A stretch of DNA of 16,502 nt. It comes from Nitriliruptoraceae bacterium. GTDB taxonomy: Bacteria; Actinomycetota; Nitriliruptoria; Nitriliruptorales; Nitriliruptoraceae. Where the stretch lies: the NCBI GenBank assembly GCA_007116505.1, contig SKII01000065.1:1-16502 (forward strand), given 5' to 3'. Below are positions 5,620-12,885 of the stretch, in pieces. Positions within the stretch are counted from its first letter, which is position 1; each line of letters starts with the position of its first letter. The position numbers were made by a program, and so were the translations under genes. A model generated the notes under the pieces. It saw only the letters and a program-made list of their open reading frames with translations. It ran no database searches and was not told the origin of the DNA.

Positions 5620-6453
5620 GTGGAGCATCCGGCGGTCGCGCTGCGCGGGGTCGGCGTGCGGATCGGGGGTGCCGTCCTCCTCGACGACATCACCCTCACG
5701 GTCGAGCGGGGGCGCCATCTCGCCCTCCTCGGGCCCAACGGCTCGGGGAAGACGACGCTGCTGCGCGTCATGGCGGCACGGCTCCACCCCTCGCTCGGCA
5801 CCGCGGAGGTGCTCGGTGTGCGGCTGGGCGGTGGCGACGTCCGGCCGCTCAGGACCCGTGTCGGCTGGGTCTCGGTCGCGCTCGACGAGCTCGACCGGGC
5901 ACGTGCCCGCGTGGACCATCTGGTCGCTGCCGCAGCCCTCGGGTCGACGTGGCCGGTCGGTGATCCGCTCGACGGCGCATCGGGGCTCGAGGAACGCGTC
6001 GTCCGAGCACTCGGACGCGTCGGCATCACGCGGCTCGCCCATCGCCGCGTCCACACGCTCAGCCAGGGTGAGCGGCAGCGGGTCCGCATCGCGCGCGCCC
6101 TCATGCTCGACCCCGAGCTCCTGCTGCTCGACGAGCCGTTCGCCGGCATGGACCTCGCCGGCCGTGAGCAGCTGCTCGCGGACCTCGACCTCCTGCTCAC
6201 CGAGCCGCACGGTCCCACCGTCGTGCTCGTCACCCACCATCTCGAGGAGCTCCCGACCGGGGTCCGGGACGTCGCGCTGCTCCGGGGCGGTCGGCTCGTC
6301 GCCAGGGGGGCGGCGGCGGACACGCTCCAGGACGGCGCCGTCTCCGCCGCGTTCGGCCTGCGCGTCCGTGTCCGGGCGGAGGGAGGGCGCTACTCGGCCG
6401 TCGCGGAGGACGCCACCCGTCAGCCATCGCGGGCCGGTCAGCCCTCGGGTTAG
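5620..6453 (+). CDS. ABC transporter ATP-binding protein without a linked permease
   Basis: The protein has 277 residues when started at GTG 5620 (GGGAGGG at 5609-5615). The open frame runs back to 5503, but that part overlaps the promoter region and is not protein-like. Walker A is GPNGSGKT (38-45), the signature LSQGE (147-151), Walker B LLLLDE (167-172) and the switch His is His206 in VTHH. The expected Q-loop Gln is replaced in GWVSVALDE (82-90). The sequence looks like the stand-alone ModF/YlmA-type ATPases rather than a typical importer subunit. No permease or binding protein is adjacent, so it may pair with distant subunits or act in a non-transport role. The stop codon TAG is also the first part of the TAGCCT element preceding the thiolase. 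Confidence 0.87.
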   Translation: MEHPAVALRGVGVRIGGAVLLDDITLTVERGRHLALLGPNGSGKTTLLRVMAARLHPSLGTAEVLGVRLGGGDVRPLRTRVGWVSVALDELDRARARVDHLVAAAALGSTWPVGDPLDGASGLEERVVRALGRVGITRLAHRRVHTLSQGERQRVRIARALMLDPELLLLDEPFAGMDLAGREQLLADLDLLLTEPHGPTVVLVTHHLEELPTGVRDVALLRGGRLVARGAAADTLQDGAVSAAFGLRVRVRAEGGRYSAVAEDATRQPSRAGQPSG

Positions 6454-6456
6454 CCT
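6451..6456 (+). promoter_or_regulatory. Predicted -10 element (TAGCCT) for the thiolase gene
   Basis: TAGCCT includes the TAG stop of the ABC ATPase gene and predicts transcription from about 6463, giving a leader of about 64 nt. The leader has a 6-bp GC hairpin (6500-6505 with 6509-6514) ending next to the ribosome binding site GAGGGGG. No -35 match is seen. Confidence 0.4.
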
Positions 6457-6526
6457 CTGAGCGAGCAGTCGACGGCGACGTCGACCATGAGGCTTCGGAC
6501 GGGCCGGGGGCCCGAGGGGGTACGGC

Positions 6527-7735
6527 ATGCCGGAGGCAGTCATCGTCGCGACGGCGCGCACGCCGATCGGGCGCGCGTTCAAGGGTTCGCTCGTCGACGT
6601 CCGACCCGACGACGTCACCGCCGACGTCGTCGCGGCCGCGATGGCGAAGGTCCCCGCGCTCACGCCCGACCGCATCGACGACCTGCACCTGGGCTGCGGG
6701 CTGCCCGGCGGCGAGCACGGCTTCAACATGGGGCGCGTCGTGACGACGCTCCTCGGGTGGGAGACGGTCCCCGGGACGACCATCACGCGCTACTGCTCGT
6801 CGTCGCTGCAGACGACCCGGATGGCCATGCACGCGATCCGCGCGGGCGAGGGGCACGCGTTCGTCTCCGCCGGCGTGGAGATGGTGTCGCGCTACGGCAA
6901 CGGGACGTCCGACGCGCCGGAGAGCGCCCGGAACCCGCGCTTCGCCGACGCGCTCGCCCGCACGATGGCGACCGCGCAGGAGGGCGGGGACACGTACGTG
7001 GCGCCCGACGGCCTGCCCGACATCTACATCCCGATGGGCCTGACCGCCGAGAACGTCGCGCGCCTGACCGGCACGACCCGCGAGGAGATGGACGACTTCG
7101 CCTTCGCATCCCAGCAGCGCTACGCGGCTGCGGCCGAGAGCGGGTTCTGGTCACGCGACGTGATGCCGGTGACGCTCGCCGACGGACGCGTGTTCGACCG
7201 CGACGAGTCGCCGCGTCTCGCCGACCGTGACAAGATGGCGACCCTCCAGCCGGTGTTCCGCCCGGACGGTCTCATCACGGCTGGTAACGCCTGCCCGCTC
7301 AACGACGGCGCGGCGGCCGTGATCGTCGTCAGCGACGTGCTCGCGGAGGAGCTCGGACTCACGCCGCTCGCCCGTGTCGTCGCCACCGGTGTGTCGGCGC
7401 TCAACCCGGAGCTGATGGGGCTCGGCCCCGTCGAGGCCTCGCAGCGCGCGCTCGCCAACGCCGGGCTCACCATCGACGACATGGACGTCGTCGAGATCAA
7501 CGAGGCGTTCGCCGCGCAGGTGCTGCCGTCGGCCAAGCAGCTCGGCATCGACCCCGAGCGGCTCAACCCGTTCGGCGGTGCGATCGCGGTCGGCCACCCG
7601 TTCGGCATGACCGGTGCGCGCATCACCTCGACGCTGATCAACGGGCTCGCGGAGCGCGACGGCCGCTACGGGCTCGAGACGATGTGCGTCGGCGGCGGTC
7701 AGGGCATGGCCATGGTGCTCGAGCGCCTCGTCTGA
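6527..7735 (+). CDS. Thiolase family acetyl-CoA C-acyltransferase
   Basis: Thiolases condense or cleave acyl-CoA and acetyl-CoA, in beta-oxidation or in the reverse direction. The 402-residue protein is of normal family length. The nucleophile Cys90 lies in RYCSSSLQ, NEAFA carries the active-site Asn, GGAIAVGHPFGMTGAR holds His357, and the acid/base Cys387 is in CVGGGQG. All catalytic residues are present. The ATG follows GAGGGGG. No 3-hydroxyacyl-CoA dehydrogenase or hydratase is adjacent, so I cannot tell a degradative FadA-type role from a biosynthetic one. It runs towards greA, with only 24 nt between the two stops and no obvious terminator there. Confidence 0.94.
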   Translation: MPEAVIVATARTPIGRAFKGSLVDVRPDDVTADVVAAAMAKVPALTPDRIDDLHLGCGLPGGEHGFNMGRVVTTLLGWETVPGTTITRYCSSSLQTTRMAMHAIRAGEGHAFVSAGVEMVSRYGNGTSDAPESARNPRFADALARTMATAQEGGDTYVAPDGLPDIYIPMGLTAENVARLTGTTREEMDDFAFASQQRYAAAAESGFWSRDVMPVTLADGRVFDRDESPRLADRDKMATLQPVFRPDGLITAGNACPLNDGAAAVIVVSDVLAEELGLTPLARVVATGVSALNPELMGLGPVEASQRALANAGLTIDDMDVVEINEAFAAQVLPSAKQLGIDPERLNPFGGAIAVGHPFGMTGARITSTLINGLAERDGRYGLETMCVGGGQGMAMVLERLV

Positions 7736-7759
7736 CGCAGCGCCCGGTCCGGCCGAGCG

Positions 7760-8224
7760 TCAGGGCAGGCGGATCTCGACGACGCGCACGTCGAGGCTCG
7801 CGCCGGCCGGCGTCTCGAACGTCCGGGTCTCCCCGGCACGTGCACCGAGCACGGCGCGTCCCATCGGGGAGTCTGCGCTGAGCACCTCGAGGTCGCGGTG
7901 GCGGTCCTCACGGCTCCCGACGAGGTAGGTGTCCTGGTCGCCGGCGGGCTCGAGGACGACGACCACGCCCGGAGCGACCTCGTCGGCCGAGTCCCGCTCG
8001 CCGATGACGGCGCTGTCGAGCAGCGCCTCGAGCTGGCGGATGCGGGCCTCCATACGGCCCTGCTCGTCCTTCGCCGCGTGGTACTCGGCGTTCTCGCGCA
8101 GGTCGCCGTGTGCGCGCGCGACCTCGATCTCCGCGGAGATGCGCGGACGACCGTTGGTCCGGAGGTCCTCGAGCTCGGCGCTGAGCCGGTCGTGGGCCTC
8201 CTGGCTGAGGAAGGTCTCGGCCAT
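7760..8224 (-). CDS. greA: Transcription elongation factor GreA
   Basis: GreA enters the secondary channel of RNA polymerase and stimulates cleavage of the RNA 3' end in backtracked complexes. The 154-residue protein begins MAETFLSQEA. It has the N-terminal coiled coil (about 8-75) with the acidic tip GDLRENAEY (40-48; Asp41 and Glu44 face the active site), then the C-terminal FKBP-like domain with SPMGRAVLG (119-127). The usual length is about 158. The ATG at 8224 has GAGGTGA upstream on the minus strand. The frame continues upstream to 8365, but those residues are Arg/Pro-rich and unlike GreA. The leader appears long: a TACCCT element lies about 170 bp upstream. Confidence 0.96.
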   Translation of the reverse strand: MAETFLSQEAHDRLSAELEDLRTNGRPRISAEIEVARAHGDLRENAEYHAAKDEQGRMEARIRQLEALLDSAVIGERDSADEVAPGVVVVLEPAGDQDTYLVGSREDRHRDLEVLSADSPMGRAVLGARAGETRTFETPAGASLDVRVVEIRLP

Positions 8225-8257
8225 GGGGGGTTCACCTCGATGCTGTGGTCGGGCGCA

Positions 8258-8299
8258 CCGGCACCGGAGCGATGCCCGGGTGGGCGTCGTGGGTGCCGG
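8258..8299 (-). promoter_or_regulatory. Inverted repeat in the presumed greA leader
   Basis: CCGGCACC (8258-8265) and GGTGCCGG (8292-8299) form an 8-bp stem. A shorter stem nests inside (GCCC/GGGC around 8273-8284). It would lie in the long greA 5' leader if transcription starts near 8390. A regulatory role is speculative. Confidence 0.3.
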
Positions 8300-8396
8300 A
8301 GCGGGTCTCCGGGGCGCGTGGCGCTCCCGGGCGGGGTCGGCGGGCCGATGGGTGTCCTCCGACACGATGCCCGGCCGTACCTACCGCTCGGACGGG

Positions 8397-8402
8397 AGGG
8401 TA
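8397..8402 (-). promoter_or_regulatory. Predicted -10 element (TACCCT) for greA
   Basis: The minus strand reads TACCCT from 8402 to 8397, the same hexamer as before ispH and the M23 gene. It predicts transcription near 8390 and a leader of about 166 nt. It is back to back with the uppS element at 8429-8434. Confidence 0.35.
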
Positions 8403-8428
8403 CCAACGGGCCGGCAGGGGCGCCGGAC

Positions 8429-8434
8429 TAGCCT
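8429..8434 (+). promoter_or_regulatory. Predicted -10 element (TAGCCT) for leaderless uppS mRNA
   Basis: TAGCCT is followed by 6 nt (CCGAGC) and then the ATG at 8441. With a -10 hexamer at -12 to -7, transcription would begin on the A of the start codon. No Shine-Dalgarno stands in those six bases. No -35 match is seen. Confidence 0.55.
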
Positions 8435-8440
8435 CCGAGC

Positions 8441-9220
8441 ATGTCCATGCGCCCTCAGGAGCTCGTCTACCGCCTCTACGAGCGCGGTCTCGAGCGCGAC
8501 GTCGTCGCGGGTGACCTGCCGTGCCACATCGGCGTGATCATGGACGGCAACCGGCGCTACGCGGCCGCACGGGGTGCCGACGCGACGTCCGGACATGAGG
8601 CCGGTGCGGCGAACATCGACCGCTTCCTCGACTGGTGCCTCGAGCTCGGCGTCCCCGTGGTCACGCTGTGGCTCCTCTCCATCGAGAACTTCGCGCGTGA
8701 GGACGCGGAGCTGTCCGGCCTGATGCGGATCATCCCGGAGACGGTCGAGCGCATCGGCAGCGAGCGCGGCCAGCGCGACGGCGTTCGCGTGAGCGCGGTC
8801 GGTGCGCTCGACCTCCTTCCCGAGGAGGTCCGCGCACGGCTGGCTCGTGCGGAGGCGGCCACGGCGCACCACGACCGGATGCGCGTGCAGGTGGCCGTCG
8901 GCTACGGCGGACGTCAGGAGATCACGGACGCGCTCCGGAGCCTGCTCCTCGAGCGCGCGGCGGAGGGCTGCACCATCGACCAGGTGGCGGCGGCGCTCAC
9001 TCCCGACGACGTGGCCGCGCACCTCTACACCACGGGTCTGCCCGATCCCGACCTGATCATCCGCACGTCCGGCGAGGTCCGCATGTCGGGCTTCCTCATG
9101 TGGCAGTCCGCGCACGCCGAGTACCACTTCTGCGACGCGTACTGGCCGGAGTTCCGCCGCATCGACTTCCTCCGCGCGCTGCGCGACTACCAGCGTCGCA
9201 CCCGGCGCTACGGCCGCTGA
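8441..9220 (+). CDS. uppS: Cis-prenyltransferase (isoprenyl transferase, UppS family)
   Basis: The enzyme adds isopentenyl diphosphate units in cis to an allylic primer, feeding lipid carriers for wall synthesis. The 259-residue protein has HIGVIMDGNRRYA (29-41) with catalytic Asp35, LLSIENF, VAVGYGGRQEI, and the C-terminal RTSGEVRMSGFLMWQS and DFLRALRDYQ. The N-terminal RLYERGL and the C-terminal half resemble mycobacterial Rv1086, the Z,E-farnesyl diphosphate synthase, more than long-chain Rv2361c. A short-chain product is therefore possible, and a second long-chain paralogue elsewhere would be expected. The start is the ATG at 8441, six bases after a TAGCCT element, so the mRNA is probably leaderless. 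The ABC exporter genes begin 68 bp downstream on the same strand. Confidence 0.93.
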   Translation: MSMRPQELVYRLYERGLERDVVAGDLPCHIGVIMDGNRRYAAARGADATSGHEAGAANIDRFLDWCLELGVPVVTLWLLSIENFAREDAELSGLMRIIPETVERIGSERGQRDGVRVSAVGALDLLPEEVRARLARAEAATAHHDRMRVQVAVGYGGRQEITDALRSLLLERAAEGCTIDQVAAALTPDDVAAHLYTTGLPDPDLIIRTSGEVRMSGFLMWQSAHAEYHFCDAYWPEFRRIDFLRALRDYQRRTRRYGR

Positions 9221-9288
9221 CCCCTCCCCGACCCCCGAGGTCCCGACTCCCGTCCTGAGCCGTCCCCGACGGCCGAGAGGTGCTCCCG

Positions 9289-10230
9289 ATGTCCGAGGCG
9301 ATCGTTCGGGTACGTGACGTCGTCCACGACTTCGGCAGCGTGCGTGCCCTCGACGGGGTCAGCCTCGACGTGCAGCCCGGGGTCGTGCACGGCCTGCTGG
9401 GTCCGAACGGTGCGGGGAAGACGACGCTCATCCGGGTCCTCGCGACGCTGCTGCGCCCACGCTCGGGCACCGTCGAGGTCGCCGGCGTCGACGTCCTCGC
9501 CGACCCGACGTCCGCACGGGCTCGCATCGGGCTCGCCGGGCAGTTCGCGGCCGTCGACGCGTACCTCACGGGACGCGAGAACGTCGAGATGGTGGGGCGC
9601 CTCTACGGCCTGCGTGCGCGCGAGGCTCGGCGGCGCGCCGACGAGGTGCTCGAGCGGATCGGTCTCTCGGAGGACGCGGGACGTCGGGTCTCGACCTACT
9701 CCGGGGGCATGCGGCGCAGGCTCGACCTCGCCGCGTCGCTCGTCGGGCGTCCGCAGGTGATGTTCCTCGACGAGCCGACGACCGGCATCGACCCGCGCAG
9801 CCGCATGGAGGTCTGGGAGCTCGTCGTCGACCTGGTCGCGCAGGGCACGACCGTGCTCCTGACCACCCAGTACCTCGAGGAGGCCGACCGGCTGGCCGAC
9901 CGCATCGCCGTCATCGACCACGGCCGCATCGTCACCGAGGGCACGGCGGACGAGCTGAAGGAGCGGGTCGCCGGTGCGGTGCTCGAGGTCCGGCCCGCGC
10001 CGGGCGACCGGGAGCGCACGGCCACGGTGCTCGCCGCGGTCGTCGGTGAGGCACCGTCGTCCGACACGTCGGGCGTCCTCCTGCGCGTCCCGGCGCGCGC
10101 GGGCACCGCGACGCTGGTCGCGGTCGTGCGTGCGCTCGATGCGGAGGGTCTCACGCCCGAGGACCTGGCGCTGCAGCGGCCGACGCTCGACGACGTCTTC
10201 CTCGCCGTCACCGGAGGGCCGACCGCATGA
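9289..10230 (+). CDS. ABC exporter ATP-binding subunit, DrrA family
   Basis: The 313-residue ATPase of a drug- or lipid-type exporter has Walker A GPNGAGKTT (38-46), Q-loop Gln85, signature YSGGM (137-141), Walker B MFLDEP (158-163), and Gln194 in TTQYLEEAD where most ABC proteins have His. That Gln is normal for the DrrA (daunorubicin resistance) family, as is the C-terminal domain ending in RPTLDDVFLAVTGG. I chose ATG 9289 (GAGAGGTG upstream at 9275-9282) over the in-frame GTG at 9280, which would overlap that binding site. The stop overlaps the permease start by ATGA, implying translational coupling. The substrate cannot be read from sequence. Position after uppS makes an isoprenoid or lipid cargo conceivable but unproven. 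Confidence 0.93.
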   Translation: MSEAIVRVRDVVHDFGSVRALDGVSLDVQPGVVHGLLGPNGAGKTTLIRVLATLLRPRSGTVEVAGVDVLADPTSARARIGLAGQFAAVDAYLTGRENVEMVGRLYGLRAREARRRADEVLERIGLSEDAGRRVSTYSGGMRRRLDLAASLVGRPQVMFLDEPTTGIDPRSRMEVWELVVDLVAQGTTVLLTTQYLEEADRLADRIAVIDHGRIVTEGTADELKERVAGAVLEVRPAPGDRERTATVLAAVVGEAPSSDTSGVLLRVPARAGTATLVAVVRALDAEGLTPEDLALQRPTLDDVFLAVTGGPTA

Positions 10231-11096
10231 GCGAGCTGAGCGAGGTGAGCGACATGAGCGAGGTCAGGGACCCCCGCATCCTCCGTACCCGCACGACGCC
10301 GGCGAGCGCCGTGCGCGACGCCCTCGTCATCGGGCGGCGCAACCTGCTTCGCAACGTGCGGCTCCCGCAGCTGCTCGTCTTCGCGACCGTGCAGCCGGTC
10401 ATGTTCCTCGTGCTGTTCACGTTCGTCTTCGGCGGCGCGATCGAGGGGGCGCTGCCGGCGGCGGCGGGCGGCCGCTACCTGAACTGGCTGGTGCCGGGGC
10501 TGATGATCCAGGTCGCCGCGTTCGGGTCGGGCCAGACCGCACTGGGTCTCACCGAGGACCTGCAGAACGGGGTCATCGACCGCTTCCGCGCCCTCCCGAT
10601 GGCGCGTTCCGCCGTGCTCGCCGGCCGTACCGGCGCGGACCTCGTACGCAACGCGGTGGTCATCGGCCTGATGGTGTCCGTCGGCACGCTGCTCGGCTTC
10701 CGCTACCAGACATCGCTCGTGCGCTTCCTCGCTGCGTTCGCGCTCGCGCTCCTGTTCGCCCACTCGCTGTCGTGGGTCATGGCTGCGGTCGGGCTGAAGG
10801 TCCGCACGCCCGAGGCGGTGCAGTCCGCCGCGTTCCTCCCCATCTTCCCGCTCGTGTTCGCGTCCTCCGTGTTCCTCCCGACGGAGACGATGCCCGCCTG
10901 GCTGCGGGCGTTCGCCGACCATCAGCCGCTCACCGTCGTCACGAACGCGATGCGCGGGCTGATCCTCGGTGAGGGGGCGCTGCCCGTCGGTCAGGACCTG
11001 GCGACGGAGATCGTGCGGGCGCTGGCGTGGATCGCCGCCATCACGGCCGTCTTCGCGTTCGTCGCGGTGCGCAGCTACCGCCGGATCGCCACCTGA
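10227..11096 (+). CDS. ABC-2 type permease, DrrB family
   Basis: The 289-residue membrane protein is the partner of the preceding ATPase. It has a cytoplasmic N-terminus (1-46) and about six membrane segments: near 47-72, 86-106, 141-160, 167-190, 201-218 and 264-282. The region with FRALPMARSAVLAGR (120-134) is typical of the coupling loop of ABC-2 permeases. The C-terminal half has HQPLTVVTNAMRGLILG, a common DrrB signature. The ATG overlaps the drrA-type stop (ATGA). The first 14 codons are an internal repeat (MSELSEVSDMSEVRD), and a second ATG at 10254 has GAGGTGAG just upstream, so a protein nine residues shorter is possible. Substrate unknown. Confidence 0.9.
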   Translation: MSELSEVSDMSEVRDPRILRTRTTPASAVRDALVIGRRNLLRNVRLPQLLVFATVQPVMFLVLFTFVFGGAIEGALPAAAGGRYLNWLVPGLMIQVAAFGSGQTALGLTEDLQNGVIDRFRALPMARSAVLAGRTGADLVRNAVVIGLMVSVGTLLGFRYQTSLVRFLAAFALALLFAHSLSWVMAAVGLKVRTPEAVQSAAFLPIFPLVFASSVFLPTETMPAWLRAFADHQPLTVVTNAMRGLILGEGALPVGQDLATEIVRALAWIAAITAVFAFVAVRSYRRIAT

Positions 11097-11106
11097 GCGC
11101 CTTCGG

Positions 11107-11112
11107 TAGCCT
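11107..11112 (+). promoter_or_regulatory. Predicted -10 element (TAGCCT) for glpX-nth
   Basis: TAGCCT lies 11 bp after the permease stop and predicts transcription near 11119, with a leader of about 44 nt that carries a strong purine-rich ribosome binding site. No -35 match is seen. Confidence 0.45.
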
Positions 11113-11113
11113 G

Positions 11114-11145
11114 CCGCTCTGCGCTGCGGCACGTGCGCCGAGCGG
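11114..11145 (+). terminator. Imperfect GC hairpin after the permease gene
   Basis: CCGCTC (11114-11119) pairs with GAGCGG (11140-11145), and inside it GCGC (11121-11124) pairs with GCGC (11135-11138) across one mismatch. It may end the ABC transcript or lie in the glpX leader. There is no T-run. Confidence 0.25.
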
Positions 11146-11162
11146 GGGGAGGGGAGGGCGAC

Positions 11163-12158
11163 ATGGGTGACCTGATCGAACGTCCGGACCGCAACCTCGC
11201 GATCGAGATCGTCCGGGTCACGGAGGCCGCGGCGATGTCGGCCGCGCGTTGGCAGGGCCGCGGCGACAAGGAGGGCGGTGACCAGGCCGCCGTCGACGCG
11301 ATGCGTCAGGTCCTCGACACGGTGGTGATGGAGGGGACCATCATCATCGGCGAGGGCGAGAAGGACGAGGCGCCGATGCTGTTCAACGGCGAGCGGGTCG
11401 GGACCGGCCAGCCACCGCAGGTCGACCTCGCCGTCGACCCCGTCGACGGCACGCGTCTGCTCGCCGAGGGACGCCCCGGCGCCATCGCGGTGCTCGCCGC
11501 CGCGCCCGCTGGTGCGCTCTTCGATCCCGGCCCCTGCGTCTACATGGAGAAGATGGTCGTCGGGGCCGCGGCGGCGGACGCGGTCGACCTCGACCGGCCG
11601 CTCACGGACAACCTCCATGCCGTCGCCCGCTCCCTCGGCCGCGACGTGTCGGAGATCACGGTGATGATGCTCGACCGTGACCGTCACGAGGACGCGAAGG
11701 CGGAGATCCGTCGGGTCGGCGCGCGGCTCCAGCTGATCCCCGACGGCGACGTCGCGGGTGCGATCCTCGCCGCGTGGGAGGAGCGACCACAGGTCGACAT
11801 GCTGTACGGCATCGGCGGGACGCCGGAGGGTGTCACGTCCGCCTGTGCGGTGAAGGCGCTCGGTGGGCAGATCCTCGGGCGCCTGTGGGCCCGCAGCGAC
11901 GCCGAGGCGGCGATGGCCCGCGAGGCCGGCTACGACCTCGACCGTCAGCTCACCGTCAACGACCTCGTCACCTCGGAGGACTCGTTCTTCGCCTGCACGG
12001 GGATCACGAACAGCCAGCTGCTCAAGGGCGTGCTGTTCGACGGCATCGGGGCGGTCACGCAGTCGCTCGTGATGCGCTCGAAGTCGGGGACGGTCCGCAC
12101 CATCGAGGCCCGGCACCGTCTCGAGAAGCTCCGCCGCTACGCCGCCGTGCGGTACTGA
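11163..12158 (+). CDS. glpX: Class II fructose-1,6-bisphosphatase GlpX
   Basis: GlpX removes the 1-phosphate of fructose 1,6-bisphosphate, an irreversible step of gluconeogenesis, and is the main FBPase of actinobacteria. The 331-residue protein has GRGDKEGGD (32-40), the metal-site IIGEGEKDEAPML (61-73), DPVDGT (92-97) and GIGGTPEGV further on, matching the family over its whole length. The ATG follows a long purine-rich ribosome binding site (GGGGGGAGGGGAGGG). The frame extends to 11133, but those ten residues overlap that site. nth begins 5 nt after its stop, so the two are probably one transcript. With PckA in the same window, two key gluconeogenic enzymes lie about 6 kb apart but on opposite strands. 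Confidence 0.96.
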   Translation: MGDLIERPDRNLAIEIVRVTEAAAMSAARWQGRGDKEGGDQAAVDAMRQVLDTVVMEGTIIIGEGEKDEAPMLFNGERVGTGQPPQVDLAVDPVDGTRLLAEGRPGAIAVLAAAPAGALFDPGPCVYMEKMVVGAAAADAVDLDRPLTDNLHAVARSLGRDVSEITVMMLDRDRHEDAKAEIRRVGARLQLIPDGDVAGAILAAWEERPQVDMLYGIGGTPEGVTSACAVKALGGQILGRLWARSDAEAAMAREAGYDLDRQLTVNDLVTSEDSFFACTGITNSQLLKGVLFDGIGAVTQSLVMRSKSGTVRTIEARHRLEKLRRYAAVRY

Positions 12159-12163
12159 GCACC

Positions 12164-12862
12164 GTGGCGACAGCGACCCCCGGGGGGACGGCGACCCCGG
12201 GTCGCGACGCACGGCGTGCGCTCCGAGCGCCACTCATCCTCGATCGGCTCGCTGCGGCGATCCCCGACGCGCGCATCGCCCTCGACTTCACGTCCACGTG
12301 GGAGCTGCTCGCCGCGACGATGCTGAGCGCACAGTCGACCGACGAGCGCGTCAACCGGGTCACGCCGCGCCTGTTCGCCCGCTTCCCCGATGCCGCAGCG
12401 ACCGCCGGCGCGACGCAGGAGGAGCTCGAGGCGCTCATCGGTGAGCTCGGGCTGTTCCGCAGCAAGGCGAGGACCCTCCGGGCGGCCGCGGCGCTCATCG
12501 TCGAGCGGCACGGCGGCGAGGTCCCCGCCGACATGGATGCGCTCGTGGCGCTCCCGGGCGTGGCACGCAAGACCGCGAACGTCGTGCTGGCGAACGGCTT
12601 CGGCGTCCACGAGGGCATCGCCGTCGACACGCACGTCGGCCGTCTCGCGCGCCGCCTCGCGCTCAGCCGTGCGAAGGACCCCGTCGGGGTCGAGCGCGAC
12701 CTCATGGGGCTCTACCCGCAGGAGCGCTGGCTCGCCGTGTCCGACGTCCTCATCCACCACGGTCGTGGGGCGTGCGACGCGCGGGCCCGTCGCTGCGACG
12801 CATGCCCCGTGGAGGACCTCTGCCCGTCGTCGAGCGTCGCCGGGCGTGCGGACCGGCGCTGA
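12164..12862 (+). CDS. nth: Endonuclease III (DNA glycosylase/AP lyase)
   Basis: Nth removes oxidised pyrimidines and cuts at the abasic site. The 232-residue protein has the helix-hairpin-helix LPGVARKTANVV (130-141) with catalytic Lys136, catalytic Asp155 in VDTHV, and the iron-sulfur motif C-x6-C-x2-C-x5-C (Cys204, 211, 214, 220). All key residues are present. The GTG at 12164 lies 5 nt after the glpX stop with a poor ribosome binding site, which suggests coupling to glpX translation. The first 15 residues (MATATPGGTATPGRD) are a small internal repeat not found in the family core. The earlier part of the frame lies within glpX and is not real. ispH follows 23 bp later from its own predicted promoter. 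Confidence 0.94.
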   Translation: MATATPGGTATPGRDARRALRAPLILDRLAAAIPDARIALDFTSTWELLAATMLSAQSTDERVNRVTPRLFARFPDAAATAGATQEELEALIGELGLFRSKARTLRAAAALIVERHGGEVPADMDALVALPGVARKTANVVLANGFGVHEGIAVDTHVGRLARRLALSRAKDPVGVERDLMGLYPQERWLAVSDVLIHHGRGACDARARRCDACPVEDLCPSSSVAGRADRR

Positions 12863-12873
12863 GCACCCGTCGG

Positions 12874-12879
12874 TACCCT
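12874..12879 (+). promoter_or_regulatory. Predicted -10 element (TACCCT) for leaderless ispH mRNA
   Basis: TACCCT, then 6 nt (CGCCGC), then the ATG at 12886: the same geometry as uppS. Transcription would begin at the A of ATG. The 23-bp gap after nth has no Shine-Dalgarno near the start. Confidence 0.55.
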
Positions 12880-12885
12880 CGCCGC

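Noticed and set aside
3566..6460. 964-codon open frame on the plus strand across pckA and the ABC gene
   Set aside because: It is antisense to pckA and out of frame with the ABC ATPase, whose motifs are unambiguous. It arises because stop codons are rare at this GC content.
12191..12205. Palindrome GCGACCC-C-GGGTCGC near the start of nth
   Set aside because: It lies inside the coding sequence with no promoter nearby; one 7-bp palindrome in GC-rich DNA can be chance.
9696..12233. 845-codon minus-strand open frame opposite the ABC exporter and glpX
   Set aside because: It is fully antisense to well-recognised genes and shows no family motif.
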